A stretch of DNA of 64,000 nt from Cladorrhinum sp. PSN259 (GCA_033725935.1 MU867083.1:1-64000); one strand, 5' to 3'; shown: positions 11,019-24,148, counted from the first letter of the stretch. The notes: generated from the sequence alone by a model not told the origin. Numbers and translations are program-made.

Positions 11019-13723
11019 TTGATCATCATGACTGCTCCCATCAACACGCCCTCAACGGGGGCTGCCAAGGATGCCGCCTCGGCCAGGAAGCGAAGGAGAA
11101 GAGCGCCCGCCGGCGGTGCTGCCGATGACTGCTTTACTTGTGCTAAGCGGAACGTCAAGTGCGACAGGAGGAGGCCTTACTGCTCGCAATGCTTGGAGAT
11201 CGGCAACGAGTGCTCAGGATACAAGACCCAGCTTACATGGGGCGTCGGCGTGGCCAGCCGAGGAAAGCTTCGCGGTCTGTCACTGCCCATCGCAAAGGCA
11301 CCTCCTGTGAACCCGGCAAAGTCACCTCTTTCTACCGTCAAGTCGCCCACGACGACAACACGCCCACGAAACACCTCAGTCGCATCGACGACCAGCCACT
11401 GGACTGCCGAGCAGGAGGAACGGGTGAGGGAAGAGATGGAAATGGCCCACGCCCATGGACGGTCTCAGTCGGTATCGGTGCCATATCACCATCACCCATT
11501 CGACATGCACATGTCTCCGCAAGAATCCGCACCGCCAGGCTGGACTCATATTCCCTTCTCGTCAAGCATGGCCAATGACGGGTCACGATACGCACCACCG
11601 CGGCCTCTTCACATTCCCATTCCTGTCTCGCATTCAGGTGACATGATGCACCGGGAGATCATCCATACTCCCCTCGACGCCATGAGCGACGTTGACTACA
11701 TGTCTCCCATGGCACACTCTTTCCCCAGGCAAGATGTTCCAGAGTATCTCCACAGCCCAATCATCTACGAAGGGTTTCCCACCCATAGCTCTCCTGCTCC
11801 ACAAAGCCCACCAGCGGCCATGATGATCGAGTCTCCGCGAGGAACAGCAGCCGCTTGCCCAAGCCTTGTATATGCCCCTTCAGAGCCCGCTTCGAGCTTG
11901 CAATCACACATGTCTCATGTTGAGAGCCTTGAGGCCCAGCTAAGTCGCAAAATGCAACATGACTGCGACGTCCTGGGTGAGTACTTCTACCCACAGTCAT
12001 CGATACCACAGGCACCAGACGCTGACAGCAGCAAGCAAAAGGTCCAGGAACGCCCGACTTGGACGCATACAGTTCAAGCGTTCAATCTCACCAAGCCTTC
12101 TGGGCTCCTTCAAACGCAGAGGAGGAGCCACAAAATGCCTCTGACAGGAACCAGGTAGTGCCATGGCACGGCTCGTACCCTTCACAGTCGCCATCGCCAG
12201 TTCTTCAGTTGACCCCTGATATCATTACGAAGATGCCCTTCTTTATGGACTATTATGAAAAGTCCATGTGCCCAAACATGGTGTTTATTGACGGACCCAG
12301 CAACCCCTTTAGGGAGCACATTCTTCGCCTCGCCACCAGCAGCAGGAGTCTGCAGCACGCAATCTGCGCTCTCGCGGCTTGCAATCTGAGAATGAAGAGG
12401 CGACTCAGCCTCGGACATCACCACGCCAGGGACGCAGGGGAGAAGAGGTTAGACATGAGCCCAATAGACAGCCAATCAGACTCGCAGCCAGGAGACCAAT
12501 CCCTCGCTGAAGAGTACCAACACCGGACCTTGGCCGTTCGCCTCCTTGACGAACAACTCAACGACGCAGAAAAGTCGACACATGACTCCGTACTGGCCAC
12601 CATCCTGCTGCTCTGCCACTACCGCATGGCCGAGTCCGGCGTCGCCAAGTTTCACACTCAGTTCGCCGGAGTCAAGAAGATCCTGGCGATGAGGCGGATG
12701 TCTCCGTACATGCAATCACGGGACTCGGCATGGATGGAAGCACTATTTACATACTTTGACGCCATCACCGCCAGCGTCAACGACAGGGAAGCTCAGCTCA
12801 ACACATCCTTCTACGGCGTCCTTCCAGACGCACAGCTCCTCCCGCCGGGAGTCGAGAACCTCCTCGGCTGCGATCGCGAGCTGTTCAAAACCATCAGCAA
12901 GCTCGGCAGACTGAACCTTCTCTCCCAACACCGACCGGTCCAGAACCTCCTCTCCTCATCCTCAGCCCCTCACCGCACCTCGATATCCTCCCGCTCCGGC
13001 TCGCCAACAGTTGGGTCCTTCAAGTCACTCAACGACCATCACAGCCACCACCACCACCACAGCATCTTTGGCAGCCCGCCACTCCCAATCAACAGCAGCG
13101 TCCGCTTCGACGGCAACGGCTTCGGCTCAACACTCGACGACCACGAAATCGCAGCCGCAGAACTCCTCAGCCACTCTCCTCCATCCTCGGCACCCTACGA
13201 CGACCACCGCAGCACATTCTGGCGCGAGTGGAAAGAAGCACGTATCGCCTTGCAGTCGTGGGAGTTCGACGCCAACCGCGTCCGCGCCTCCCTCACCGGC
13301 CCACCTCAGACTCCTTCCTCCCCACCAACCTTGCTCACCAACCTGGGCGTAGGCGACGGCACCACACCTCCTCCCACATCCAACCAGGTCCGGGATCTCG
13401 GCTCGCTAAGCGAAGCATTCCGCTATGCTTCCCTGCTCTACACCGAGCGTCTAGCGAGCCCCAACGTGCCATCGGCGCATAACAACTTCCGTAACCTCGT
13501 CAGTCAGGTAGTATACTACGCTACCAGTCTGGAGGCAGGCAGCTCAGCAGAAAAGTTTTTGCTCTGGCCGCTGTTTGTCGCCGGAAGCGAGTGCGTGAAT
13601 GAGCTGCAGCAGAACATTGTTCGCTCCAAGTGCAGGGAGATCATGTCGAGGAGCGGATACATGAATAACCTCGCTGCGTTGGATGTGCTTGAACGGATCT
13701 GGGCTGGGGATTTCTCCTACGGC

Positions 13724-13757
<34 letters not shown>

Positions 13758-13831
13758 TCAGGAAGGGAGGACCCTTCAGCTGGATCAGATGCATGGCTGG
13801 GGCCGGCGACGCTGAGTGGATCATGTTTTAA
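11019..13831 (+). CDS. Zn2Cys6 (C6) fungal transcription factor
   Basis: Predicted 913 aa from two exons, 11019..11976 and 12048..13831. The 71-bp intron (donor GTGAGT, branch GCTGAC, acceptor CAG) is needed to join two frames; acceptors 6 and 12 bases earlier also keep frame. Residues 35-62 form a textbook binuclear zinc cluster, C35-x2-C38-x6-C45-x6-C52-x2-C55-x6-C62, next to a basic run (KRRRR) and followed by a short conserved-looking stretch GVGVASRGKLRGLSLPI. The middle is low-complexity and rich in Pro, Ser and His. From about residue 390 on the protein has the helical regulatory domain of the Fungal_trans_2 type (FMDYYEKSMCPNMVF and following). A CAG tract encodes a glutamine run close to the C-terminus. 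The product should bind DNA in the nucleus as a sequence-specific regulator; target genes are unknown. The very long upstream region suits a developmentally or environmentally controlled regulator (inference). Confidence 0.85.
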
Positions 13832-14872
13832 ATGGGATGAGGTGGAGGAAATATGACATGTATATGATAGCGAGAGAGGAACAACAACAACAACATCAAT
13901 GATGAATTAGGGGAGATGGTACATTATTTCAAAAGGGACCAAAGACATCGTCTTTAGAAAAGACGGAAAGCAAAGGCACATACAGAACAACCTTTTTCTT
14001 TTGTAACATCAACATATTTTCTTTTTGTTTGTCCATGTTTATTTATATATCTTGGGAGCGGGGCTTCTTCATCTATCTACAACAACCATCTTTTGGTTCC
14101 TTTCTCATTTCTGGATACACATACATACTTTCTCTCTCCATCATTGAACAGATGGGGTCTTTTTTTCTTGTATAACTGAGCATACACATATATGGGAAAC
14201 ATGGGTAACAGGTTTTGGGACGGCGGCAATCTTGGTCTTTTTTTCAAGCTTGGAGGTGAGGTGTTTGTGTTATTGGTAGTGTATTCAGGGAGCAAAAACA
14301 TCACATATACAAAAAGAGTTATTGGTCACAAACATCTTTTCTTTGAATACATCACACATGAATACAAACCATTATTGCAAAACAACATGTCTTACGACGT
14401 TTAATTCTCCAAAGTCCTTGAAACATACATCATGATCCTGACAGAAGGACTCTCCCACCCCCTCCCACCTTCCTCCCACCGTTACCATGGCAATATCTTG
14501 ATAACGAAGTGAGCAAGCTACTTTATCCACAGTCCACAACGCAGGTGTGGAGTCGGTTCACGCTCCCACCTTACAGTACAGTCGTTCATGAGATTCGCCA
14601 TCCACATCCCCACCAACCCATCGCCATCTTACTCCAGTCAACCGGCACGCGATCATCCTGGGGTAAAGTTGTAATCCAAGCGCCGTCGTAGCGATTACTA
14701 CAAGGATATTATGAAACGGGTTTAATGGCGGTTATTTCGTTACCTTTGAATGGGGTAGTGGACACCGAGGCAGGCTCTCTCTTTTTCCCCATTTCGCCCC
14801 TAGGTACGCGAAGTGAATGAATACCCCGAGGTACTTTTCCTGTCTCTTTCTTTCTCTCTCCTCGTCAGAAAC

Positions 14873-14900
14873 CAGGGTCAGGGTCAGGGTCAGGGTAGGG
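14873..14900 (+). repeat. CAGGGT hexamer repeat (4 copies plus AGGG)
   Basis: Four perfect CAGGGT units followed by AGGG. The unit is one base from the common telomere hexamer TTAGGG shifted in phase (GGGTTA versus GGGTCA), so it is an interstitial telomere-like short repeat at most. Length is far too small to call a former telomere. Confidence 0.8.
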
Positions 14901-15679
14901 TCCCTTCCCCAGCAATGTGTACATACCGATACACACACTCACCCATACACACACACACACAAAACCACACAACAAGGCGATTCAAACACTTGGCCCTTGA
15001 CCTTTGACCCCCTCCATCTCCCCCCCCCTTCCATCCCCTGATCTCCTCTACCCACCGTGCCCTCTACTCCATCCCTACCCTCCACGCCCTTCTCCTCACT
15101 CTCCAACTTTCCTCCCCGACCTTATGCTCCACTGCCCCCTCCTCACACTTGATCGGCTCACATCTTGGTCGGCGACCCTACTGCAGTCCGCAAGTAGTGT
15201 ATCTGTAGGTATAGTATATGGCTCAGGGTAAGGTATACGTGGGGGTCAGGCATCAAGTATCAACACTCAACACTCAAAATTCAACACTTGACATGCAACA
15301 AAGACGGACGGCAAGTAAAAGATGGACTGAAGCCTACCCAATACAATGATGCTTCCGAAAAGAAGTCGAAAGAAGTGAGGAGAAAGCGGCAATGGGCTAG
15401 ATAAGTGGCGATGGTGATAGTGCCAAAAGCGGGCAAAAGAAAGAAAGAAAGAGGGAAGTGGGTGGAGCAAAAGCAGACCCCGTAATGTTTGCATGTATCT
15501 ACAATACAAAATACCTACAGTTCTACAATTACCTGTTGTAAACATACAATGGAGGAGGCTGGCCTTCCCCTTCCCCTCCCCCAATTCATCCCCGGCACGC
15601 AGAAGCGGAAAACGGAATGCGCACAATAGATAGTACAGATACACTAGTATTTACTTGACTCGTGAACCCGACAACCTTC

Positions 15680-15707
15680 GGAGAACGGAGAACGGAGAAC
15701 GGAGAAC
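15680..15707 (+). repeat. GGAGAAC heptamer repeat (4 copies)
   Basis: Four perfect 7-bp copies, immediately followed by an AAC triplet run and a run of cytosines. Simple repeat in an intergenic region. Confidence 0.85.
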
Positions 15708-17302
15708 AACAACAACAACCCCCCCCCCTCTTTCTGGGAGTATAAGCCAACTTTGGAGAGGACAGTTCAGACATCGACGCCTAAAGATGACAGGGGCAAG
15801 AGAGACAAAAATCAAGGGAAACCATGATAAGGAAGGGTAAGATGAAAAGCGCCACAGTTGGTAAACTATTGGTTTGATCGAGATCAATCGATTTGTGTAC
15901 TATCGACAAGTGCTTCCAGAATGACTAGAATTCGTTCTAGAAGCCTGCTTGGAAGCATCAAAAAGTCCAAAGCCAAGCCACCTCCAAAGGTGATGGATAT
16001 GCATGAATGCTGCACACCACACCACCACTCTCTGTACCAACCACCTTACGCCTTCAGGTAGTCCGGTCTGCAAAGATGATTGCATTTTACTCAACTGGGA
16101 AACAGCTTACAGCATGGGGGTCATCATGATCAATAGTATAAAGCGCCAGATATAGGTGGATATGCAGGTGACAGCAGAGAGCTTTCTAGTTGCATGTGAA
16201 GGTGGTCGAAGAAGGGTGGTGAGCGGGATGCATAGAAGAAAAGATGCAGAGCACGGAATGCACAATGCATAATGCAGATGCAATGCAGGAGATCCTGTTG
16301 TTACTGCTGCCACCAAGTATCAACATGTAGACTAGTAGGTGGTCGAAGGTGAAAGGTGAGGGTCTCCGTCTTGCTGTACATGCCGCGATCCCACCCGTGC
16401 TAGGCCCAGTCAGGAAGGAAGTCTGGATCGTCTGAAGCTCGGACGCGGAGTTGGGCTTTTGGATCTTGAGAAAGAGCGCACGAGAGAAGAGAAGGGGGTA
16501 GTTTTCCGTGCTTCGGTTGCAGTCCGCCTCGGTCGGGAGTGAGGAGGCACAGACATTAGACTCGATCGCTCGATGTCTCCCAAGTCATGGTTGCTGTCCC
16601 AAAGAGGATGCTCTGAAAGCTCCAAGTTATTGCGCACAAAAGCACCTACCACATCTGAACTGACATAAAGGACCCTCGGTGACGGATTGAATAGTCCCTG
16701 ACTACGACTCCATAAGATTTAACGCTCGAGAGGGCGCCAAGCGGCGGCGACGACGACGAAAAAGGCATGTGACAACCGCCACAGGCGAGAGAGTGGAACT
16801 GAGTGGTTGGAAAAAGAATGTTAAACAAGGCGGTGATGACGCTCGTAATTCCTGTCAGATTCAGGGGAAACAGAAATGACCCATCTCAGATCATGGTTGG
16901 AAGGAATTTTCATCGCAGATTATTAATGGTGGTGAACTACTTTTTTCGCAGGAAAAAAAAGGAGGGAGATAAAAGTTCCAAATCGTAGTTTTTGAAGTTT
17001 GGAATCAAACCTACCTTAAACGAGGGGGAACTTGCATGAGAAAGGCACGACTACCCGCCTGCCAACCAGCTGACGACACTTGCCCATTTCCATTGCCATT
17101 GCTTGCTGCTTGCTGCAGACTGCGATAAGCGCGCTGCCCCACTAAAATTGGTGTTATCGGTTGAAAACTCCAGAAATTTTGGAAGTAAGTGCAGTGAATT
17201 GAGCGTCCTGAGAGCCCCCCCGGAAGAAGCCTTGATACCTGCCGCCGTCATCACCACCAACCACATCCCCCTTATCACACACACACACTCTCTCAACGCA
17301 TC

Positions 17303-18057
17303 ATGGGTCGTGAGCTCCAAAAGCGCAAGGCGCGCTCCTCGCGCTCAAAGGTCAAGATGCCTAACCGCCGCAAGAAGGCCCTCAACCCCCTCGGCAGCAG
17401 CATCATTGCCAAGAACTGGTTCATTATCCCGTACTCCTTGTCTTCAATCGCTGGGTTCTAACAACTATTTATCTCGATTACAGGAACAAGAAGGAAACCC
17501 TCTCCCAAAACTACACCCGCTTCGGCATCGTTGCGAAGCTCGGCAAAACCACAGGCGGCACCGCACCGTCCAACAAAGCCAACCTCGTCACCAACGCGGG
17601 CGACCCCCTCGCAGTCCAGTCCGCCGACAACGGTCTCCTCAAGGTCCGCGAAGTCAAGGTTGAGCGCGACGCCGACGGCAAGATCGTGCGCATCGTCCGG
17701 GACACCAACCCGCTCAACGACCCCCTAAACGATCTCGAGAGCGACAGCGAGGACGAGCCCAAGGAGCCTAAGCAGTACGAGGAGTGGGGCGGCTTCACGA
17801 ACGAAGACAGGAGGAAAAACATCGAGGACGCAGATAAGCCCGAAGTGCTGCGCGCGCTCGAGATGGAGGCTACGCGGCAGGTGGAGAAGCCCGAGCGGCA
17901 CCAGAGCGAGAGGGAGAGGGAGTGGCTCGAGAGGTTGGTCGACAAGTACGGCGACAACGTGGTGGCCATGGCGAGGGATAGGAAGTTGAATCCCATGCAG
18001 CAGACGACGGGCGATTTGGCGAGGAGACTGCGCAAGGCTGGCTTGCTGCCCTCTTGA
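17303..18057 (+). CDS. NOP16: Ribosome biogenesis protein Nop16
   Basis: Predicted 229 aa from exons 17303..17418 and 17484..18057. The N-terminus MGRELQKRKARSSRSK and the conserved block SIIAKNW-NKKETLSQNY identify Nop16, a nucleolar factor for 60S subunit assembly. The C-terminal half is charged (acidic DLESDSEDEPKEPK segment) and ends with a conserved-looking RRLRKAGLLPS tail. The intron acceptor (TTACAG) is clear, but the donor that keeps family alignment is GTTCAT, which is weak. A donor GTACTC 12 bases downstream would add four residues (FIIP) after the Trp and stays in frame. I chose the first because the family has no insertion there as far as I recall. The gene converges on the MARVEL gene. 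Confidence 0.88.
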
Positions 18058-18825
18058 AGCGTCCAGAGGCCAAGGAAAGAAGAATGAATTGCTTCATTTG
18101 TTGATAGGGGAAGCTCTCGCCCGAGCGATGTGCTGCTAAGTGAGGCGACGGCCACAAGAAAGCTTACCAGGTGCTCCGCCGAGGTTTGGTCCTGCAACCT
18201 GAACCCAACTAAACAAGGAATACGGAATGGCAGTTGGCGGTTGGGGGGTCGGTCGGTAGGACGAGCCCTTAGGAGAGGGCGACGACAAAAGGGGCTCGAA
18301 AAAAAGTTGTGTGTTTTTTATATGTACTCGCATATTGGCGTCTGGCGTTTGTAATCACACAAGAATTCGGTTGCTATATACATATATATACCTCAGCCCA
18401 CATCCAACAGAAAGAAATAAAAGCAAGCAAAGAGCCAAATGGCAGAGAATCGATTTTGTTTACATTCAGTGGTATCTTCGCTCTGATTATACCGCCTTAT
18501 ATGACGCCGGTAAAACACCAAAAAGCTAAGTGGGAACCTATGTTATCTCTCCTTCATAAAACAAAACCAACCGAATAAAAAAAGAAATGGCTGCAAGACA
18601 ATGCCCACCAAAAAGCCATGCATACCAGCGCTATAGTGCTGCTCAAGACATGGACACATGAAACACCTCCAATCACACAGATCTCAACCACCTAAAGAAC
18701 AAGTTGACCACAAGTTCTCATTTTTATTGGCCGGCACTTGAACCTCTTGAAGAACACACTGGGCCCTTGAACCCAGCTTAGCCACTTCACAGCTTTCCAG
18801 TCAAACCCGAACCTGGAAACTTTGA
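18058..18825. other. intergenic 3' region between convergent genes
   Basis: 768 bp between the stop codons of NOP16 (plus) and the MARVEL gene (minus). It should hold both transcript ends. Short A-rich stretches (for example around 18410 and 18575) are the only visible candidates for polyadenylation signals. Confidence 0.5.
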
Positions 18826-19850
18826 TCACCTGTGCAAGTGGTCATAGTTTGCCTGAGGGAAAGCTGCCGGCCTGGTATCCTCATCGTAGGGGTCCGCCAC
18901 AGTCGATGGTGCAGCCCCGTACCGCCCACCCTGGGCTGATATCCGTCCAGAATTATACTCAGTGTCGGTATCAAAGGGGTTATCCTGTTGGCGGAACGGG
19001 TTGTCCTGGTAGGTATGGCGACTAGCCATGCTACCGCCGGCGACACCGCTAGCGCCCGTGTAGCCGTAGGGGTCGCTGTAGTCCGAGCGACCGCCACCAC
19101 CACCATAAGATGGAGGCCCGCCAGCGTGAGAGTTATCATCGTCGTGGTCGTGGTCGGTGGCGTTAACCGGCGCATAGGCCTCCTCGTCATGGGGCGCGAG
19201 GGAGAAAGCGGCCTTGTCAGGATCAATGTTCTGAGAATTCGACTGACCCTTGTCGTACCCGGGGAGGCGGTTGTTCCATTGGTAGTACTTGAGGGTCCAG
19301 ATGCTGAAGAAGGTGGTAATACAGAAGAAGAGGCTGGTGGAAATTATTGTGTTAGTGAGAGAAGAGAGAGAGAGAGAGGGGCGGAGGAGAAAAAACATAC
19401 AAGACAAAGACTCCCAATCCAACAATTGCCTTGCTGATTCCACAGGCGTCGCCGCAAAGACCATCGCTGTTGTAGGCGGCTTGTGTGGCCCACGCGGAGA
19501 GCCATATGACGGTGAATACAGCGTCGACTGCGAGCATAACCTGGGGTAGGGCTATCTTGCGAGTTCTGGGGAATCGGGGTGCCATCCCCAGGTAAATCCA
19601 CGCCGGAATCGTGAGGAAGAACTGGAGGGAGTAAAGTTAGTATCGAGATCTCGCTTCTTTCTGCCATTGCGAACAGATAACATACCACTCCAAACGTCCA
19701 GCCATTCTTGCCAACAATTTTTGCCTTGTCGTTCTTGAAGACTGCAATTTCAAGACACCATAGTACGAATGCGAAGACGATCTGAAGAATGTGAAAGATG
19801 AGCTTGAAAAGGGGGATCCGCTCGGGATCCAGCTCGAGGTCCTCCCACAT
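18826..19850 (-). CDS. MARVEL-domain four-helix membrane protein
   Basis: Predicted 297 aa from three exons, 19850..19686, 19621..19401 and 19333..18826; introns of 64 and 67 bp have GTATGT donors and CCAG acceptors. Four hydrophobic helices are visible in the first half: LFKLIFHILQIVFAFVLW, a second after GKNGWTFGV continuing FFLTIPAWIYLGM, a third VMLAVDAVFTVIWLSAWA, and a fourth ending in FFCITTFFSIWTL. A pair of Cys residues (LCGDAC) lies in the loop before the last helix. This is the MARVEL layout, used by fungal proteins of membrane domains and eisosome-like structures. The C-terminal half (from about residue 155) is a cytosolic tail rich in Asp, Gly, Tyr, Pro and Ser, with NPFR and NPFD motifs of the kind bound by endocytic adaptors. 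The exact role is unknown. Confidence 0.8.
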
Positions 19851-22135
19851 TGTCGCCCGCTATTAAAAAAAAACCCAAAATGAAAATGCCTAGTTGCGAT
19901 GGTGACGTTGACTGACGTTGGGTGACAGGTGCGGGTTGGCGGGAGTGTGGGGAACGGTATTTGCTGCTGATTGCTTTCGGGTTGCCCTGGGAGACGGAAT
20001 GGATTCGGCGGGAATCGACCTTCGGACCTTCTGGATGAATTTTTTTCGACTATAATTGTCTTTCAGATCGCAATGTTGCAAGAGAGAATCAAGATGAGTT
20101 GGAGATGCTGGGAAAAGAGAGAGACGCGCGGAAGGGTCAGCTCGCTCTTGTCGCAGGGTGGCAGGTTTTCCTGTTTCCGTTGTTTCCACAGCGAGCGGCA
20201 GGAAATGGATCCCAACACAGCCGCAGCGCTTTGCAAGCCTTTGGCTGGGCGACGACGACCCCCTGTGGAACAAAGGGCTCAATCTGAGTTACAGAGCAGA
20301 GCCACAACAATGACGCTGCCACACCTGATAGCGTCAATAAATCTGGCCAACCAGACACTTGGAAATTGGCATTCGATTATCGAAGAGAATCCATCAGGTC
20401 AAGCAGGCGATGTGGGAACGGCCCGAAACAAGCAAGCAAGGCCTGGTTACGCAAAATAAATAAATGTGCATCAGAATCATATTATGTTTCCCTTTCAAGT
20501 TATTGCATCTCATTCACTAATAAAGAATCACGAGGCATAACCGATCAATGGTTGTTTTGGATGTCGCAACACACACCAGACACAGGAAGTGGACAGCGGC
20601 ACTTCCACAGGCCCTGGCAAGACCCGGTTGACCCCGCTGTTAGTGCACAGCATTTGTCCAACAAACCATCTGGGTTGCTGCAGACAGCCGCAACAAACGA
20701 AAACGACCTGCAGAAAGCAATCTTTCTTGCCATTTGTCGCGCGACGTCTAGGCCATGTTTGTGGGCGGTTTTTGCTCAAATGGTTCAAGCCGAGGCGGAA
20801 TCCGAGGACCATGGGTACTCGTTCGGGAAAGACATTCTGATGGTGACACTGACATGGCCTCACCAACAATGAGGCAAAACACATGGCTGTCAAAAATAGC
20901 AACAAGTTTTGGTGTGAGGTCGCAGTGGAGTGATTCCTATGCCCCCGGCGGCCGCCGTGTGTTCTTCGGAATGTTTGCCGACCGGTGCCGACCCACCACC
21001 GGCATTTTGTCTGCCACTCGGGTCGGACGATCGTCGTGGTATCTCTGTTGTTAGCATGAATTTCAGCAAGCCCAACATAACGACCCCTTCTTCCTTTTCT
21101 CCCCCTTTTTCTCCTACAATTAAACATACAACATGTTTATGGGCTATGGCCTCCCCTGTCGCCGTTCGGCATTGGGACCATTTTCTTCCTCATCTGAAAC
21201 CGTTTGGTCCTATCATAAGAATCGAATGTCGAGACGATTATTATGCAACTTCTGTGAGATCGATGCCGAGTTGCACACGAAGACGAGGTTTTGAGCGGCT
21301 ACAGGACCAAAGGCATCAAATGTGACACCGCATCCGAACAGGAAAGGAAACCGCAGGAATAACACTTCGCGATATCCAATAGTACTAGAGGACAGATATC
21401 GGGTTTCCAATGATGACAGAGCAAAAGTCTCGGGGAAACATGAAGTTGTGTGGATATACTCGCTGATGTAGTAACTGTAAGAATGAGAAATCCGAATACG
21501 TGACAAACGCCGATAAAGAGAAGAAACAATGTCTTCGGAAACGATATGAAATAGAGGCTTTTGCCAACTGACAAGCCTGAGAAACGGCTGGCTACTGTTA
21601 CAGAAAGTGACGTCAAATCTATTACCAAGAGGCAAAACGAACAAAAACTCTGAATCGGCAAAAATGCAAATAGGGGGGTGGAAACTCTCACACCACGTAA
21701 TAAACCTTCACTTATGATGGTTATCGTGCAGCCAACTTGATAATGGCAACGAGAAAAATACCAACAAGTGGCTTGGCAATTTTATGCCATCCAATTGATT
21801 GAAAGACTTTGTGTTGGAAACTTTCTGCCTTGCTGCCTGATACCACGACTTGTTCAGGTTGTTATCGGTTATCCGAAATTTTCAAAAAAATCCAAGCCCC
21901 ACCAAAAGTGCGTTTCCCCCACCTGCTGCTTGAATCAACCACCAAAGGCGCAGCACCGAAGCCAACTCTTCTTTGCCTCTGGTCATCACTCGGTCGGGGA
22001 CAAAGAACGTCGCAATCTTGCCTTCGTTTTTTTATTCCTTTTGGATCTTGTGCATCAACAAGTCCTGCAGTTTCTATTTATACTGTTATTGTGGTTTGAG
22101 ATTCATTTTTTTTTTTCCTTTAATCAACATCCATC
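19851..22135. other. 2.3-kb divergent promoter region
   Basis: Lies between the divergent start codons of the MARVEL gene (minus) and ARB1 (plus). Frames up to 199 codons exist but have no family resemblance and overlap on both strands. A pyrimidine-rich stretch and a run of Ts precede the ARB1 start, typical of strongly expressed fungal genes. Confidence 0.55.
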
Positions 22136-24148
22136 ATGGCCCCCTCGTCGTCCAAGGAGAAGCGCTTGGCCAAGCGCGCCGCTGAGGGCAAGGAGAAGAA
22201 GACCGTCGCCTCCCGCTCCAAGGCCAACTCCAAGAATGCCAGCGCCGCCCAATCAGTTAACGGCGATGAGCCCGAGCTCGATGCTTTCGGCAAGCCCATC
22301 GTTCCCGACGAGCCTGCCACCTCGGCCGACAAGATGGACGAGGTCAAGCGCCTGGCGGAGCAGCTCGACAAGCACGGTATCTCCGATCGTGTCACCACCG
22401 GTGTCTTGGCCTCTACCGCCGCCAGCAAGGACGTAAAGATCACCAGCACTAGCTTGGTTTTCCACGGCCGCGTTCTTATCACTGATTCTACCCTCGAGTT
22501 GACCCTTGGTCGCAGATATGGCTTGCTCGGTGAGAACGGCTGCGGTAAGAGTACTATGCTCAAGGCGATCGCCGCCCGCGAGTACCCCATCCCTGAGCAT
22601 GTCGACATCTATCTTCTCAACGAAGGTGCACCCCCATCCGAGCTGGGCGCTCTGGAATGGGTTGTCAAGGAGGCCGAAAATGAGATGGATCGTCTCGATA
22701 GGCTGGCCGAGAAGCTTCTTGAGGACGAGGGCCCCGAATCACCAGTGCTCATGGATCTCTACGAGGTATGATGACATCCATGACGATATCTCATTATCAA
22801 GATTAACACCGTCTCTAGCATATGGACAAGATGGATCCTTCCACTTTCGCTACCCGTGCCTCGCTCATTCTTACTGGTCTGGGCTTCAACAAGGTTACCA
22901 TCCACAAGAAGACCAAGGATATGTCTGGTGGTTGGAGAATGCGTGTTGCTCTTGCCAAGGCCCTCTTCGTCAAGCCCACCCTCCTTCTTCTCGACGACCC
23001 TACCGCCCATTTGGATCTCGAGGCCTGCGTGTGGCTCGAAGAGTACCTCAAGAAGTGGGACCGCACCCTTGTGCTGGTTTCCCACTCTCAGGATTTCCTC
23101 AACGGTGTCTGCACGAGCATGATAGACATGCGCGACAGAAAGCTCATCTACTATGGTGGTAACTACGACTCGTACGTCAAGACCAAGTCTGAGCAGGACA
23201 CCAACCAGATGAAGGCCTACCAGAAGCAGCAAGATGAAATTACCCACATCAAGAAGTTCATTGCTAGCGCTGGTACTTATGCCAACCTGGTCCGTCAAGC
23301 CAAGTCTCGCCAGAAGATTCTGGACAAGATGGAGGCCGATGGTTTCATTCAGCCCGTCCACGAAGACAGGGTATTCAGCTTCCGCTTCGCTGATGTTGAG
23401 AAGTTGCCTCCTCCGGTTTTGTCCTTTGACGACGTCACCTTCTCCTACTCTGGAAACCCCAAGGACGATCTGTACCGCAATGTTGACCTGGGATTCGACA
23501 TGGACTCCCGTACTGCTCTGGTCGGCCCCAACGGTGTTGGCAAGTCTACTCTTCTCCGCTTGATGACTGGCAAGTTATCACCTACCGGCGGTGTTGTGTC
23601 GAGACACACTCACTTGAAGTTGGGTCTCTACTCGCAGCATTCCGCTGAGCAGCTTGATCTCACCAAATCTGCTCTTGACTTCGTCCGTGACAAGTATTCC
23701 GAGAAGTCGCAGGATTACCAATACTGGAGACAACAGCTTGGCAAGTACGGTTTGTCCGGTGAGTCCCAGACTTCTTTGATCGGCACCCTTTCCGATGGTC
23801 AGAAGAGTCGTATCGTCTTTGCCCTCTTGGCCATTGACCAGCCCAACATGTTGCTGTTGGACGAGCCTACCAACGGTCTCGATATCCCCACCATCGACAG
23901 TTTGGCAGATGCTATCAACGCTTTCAGTGGAGGTGTTATTGTCGTCTCTCACGATTTCAGGTAAGCTTGTGCTCCAAGTTGCGACGACGCTACAAGTTTC
24001 GGTGCTAACACACTTTCTCAGATTACTTGACAAGATTGCCAAGCAGATTCTCGTCTGCGAGAACAAGACCATCAAGCAGTGGGATGGTTCGATTGCCGAC
24101 TACAAGAACTATCTTCGCAAGAAGATGGTTGCTTCTGGCGCCGTTTGA
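22136..24148 (+). CDS. ARB1: ABC-F family ATPase, ribosome-associated (Arb1 type)
   Basis: Predicted 632 aa from exons 22136..22765, 22819..23960 and 24022..24148; both introns (53 and 61 bp) have clear GTATGA/GTAAGC donors. Two ABC ATPase domains and no membrane segments mark an ABC-F protein. Domain 1: Walker A GENGCGKST (about 132-140), signature MSGGWRMR (about 245-252), Walker B LLLLDDPTAHLD (about 265-276). Domain 2: Walker A GPNGVGKST (about 450), signature LSDGQKSR, Walker B LLLDEPTNGLD, switch His in VIVVSHDFR. In the first Walker B the usual catalytic Glu is Asp (DDPT); from memory yeast Arb1 has the same DDPTAH sequence, so this appears to be a family trait. Arb1 shuttles between nucleus and cytosol and is needed for 40S and 60S ribosome assembly. 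The basic Lys-rich start fits ribosome binding. Confidence 0.92.

Larger units (their letters stand above)
13832..17302. other. 3.5-kb intergenic region
   Basis: Holds the 3' side of the Zn2Cys6 regulator and the promoter of NOP16. No coding frame is supportable. It contains a CAGGGT hexamer repeat (14873-14900), CA-rich and CT-rich tracts around 14.9-15.1 kb, and a GGAGAAC repeat (15680-15707). Confidence 0.6.

Noticed and set aside
14873..14900. Interstitial telomere
   Set aside because: The unit is CAGGGT, not TTAGGG, and only four copies are present; better called a simple repeat.
20528..21127. 199-codon minus-strand frame
   Set aside because: Cys/Arg-rich composition with no domain, overlapping frames on the other strand, and position in a promoter region between divergent genes suggest chance.
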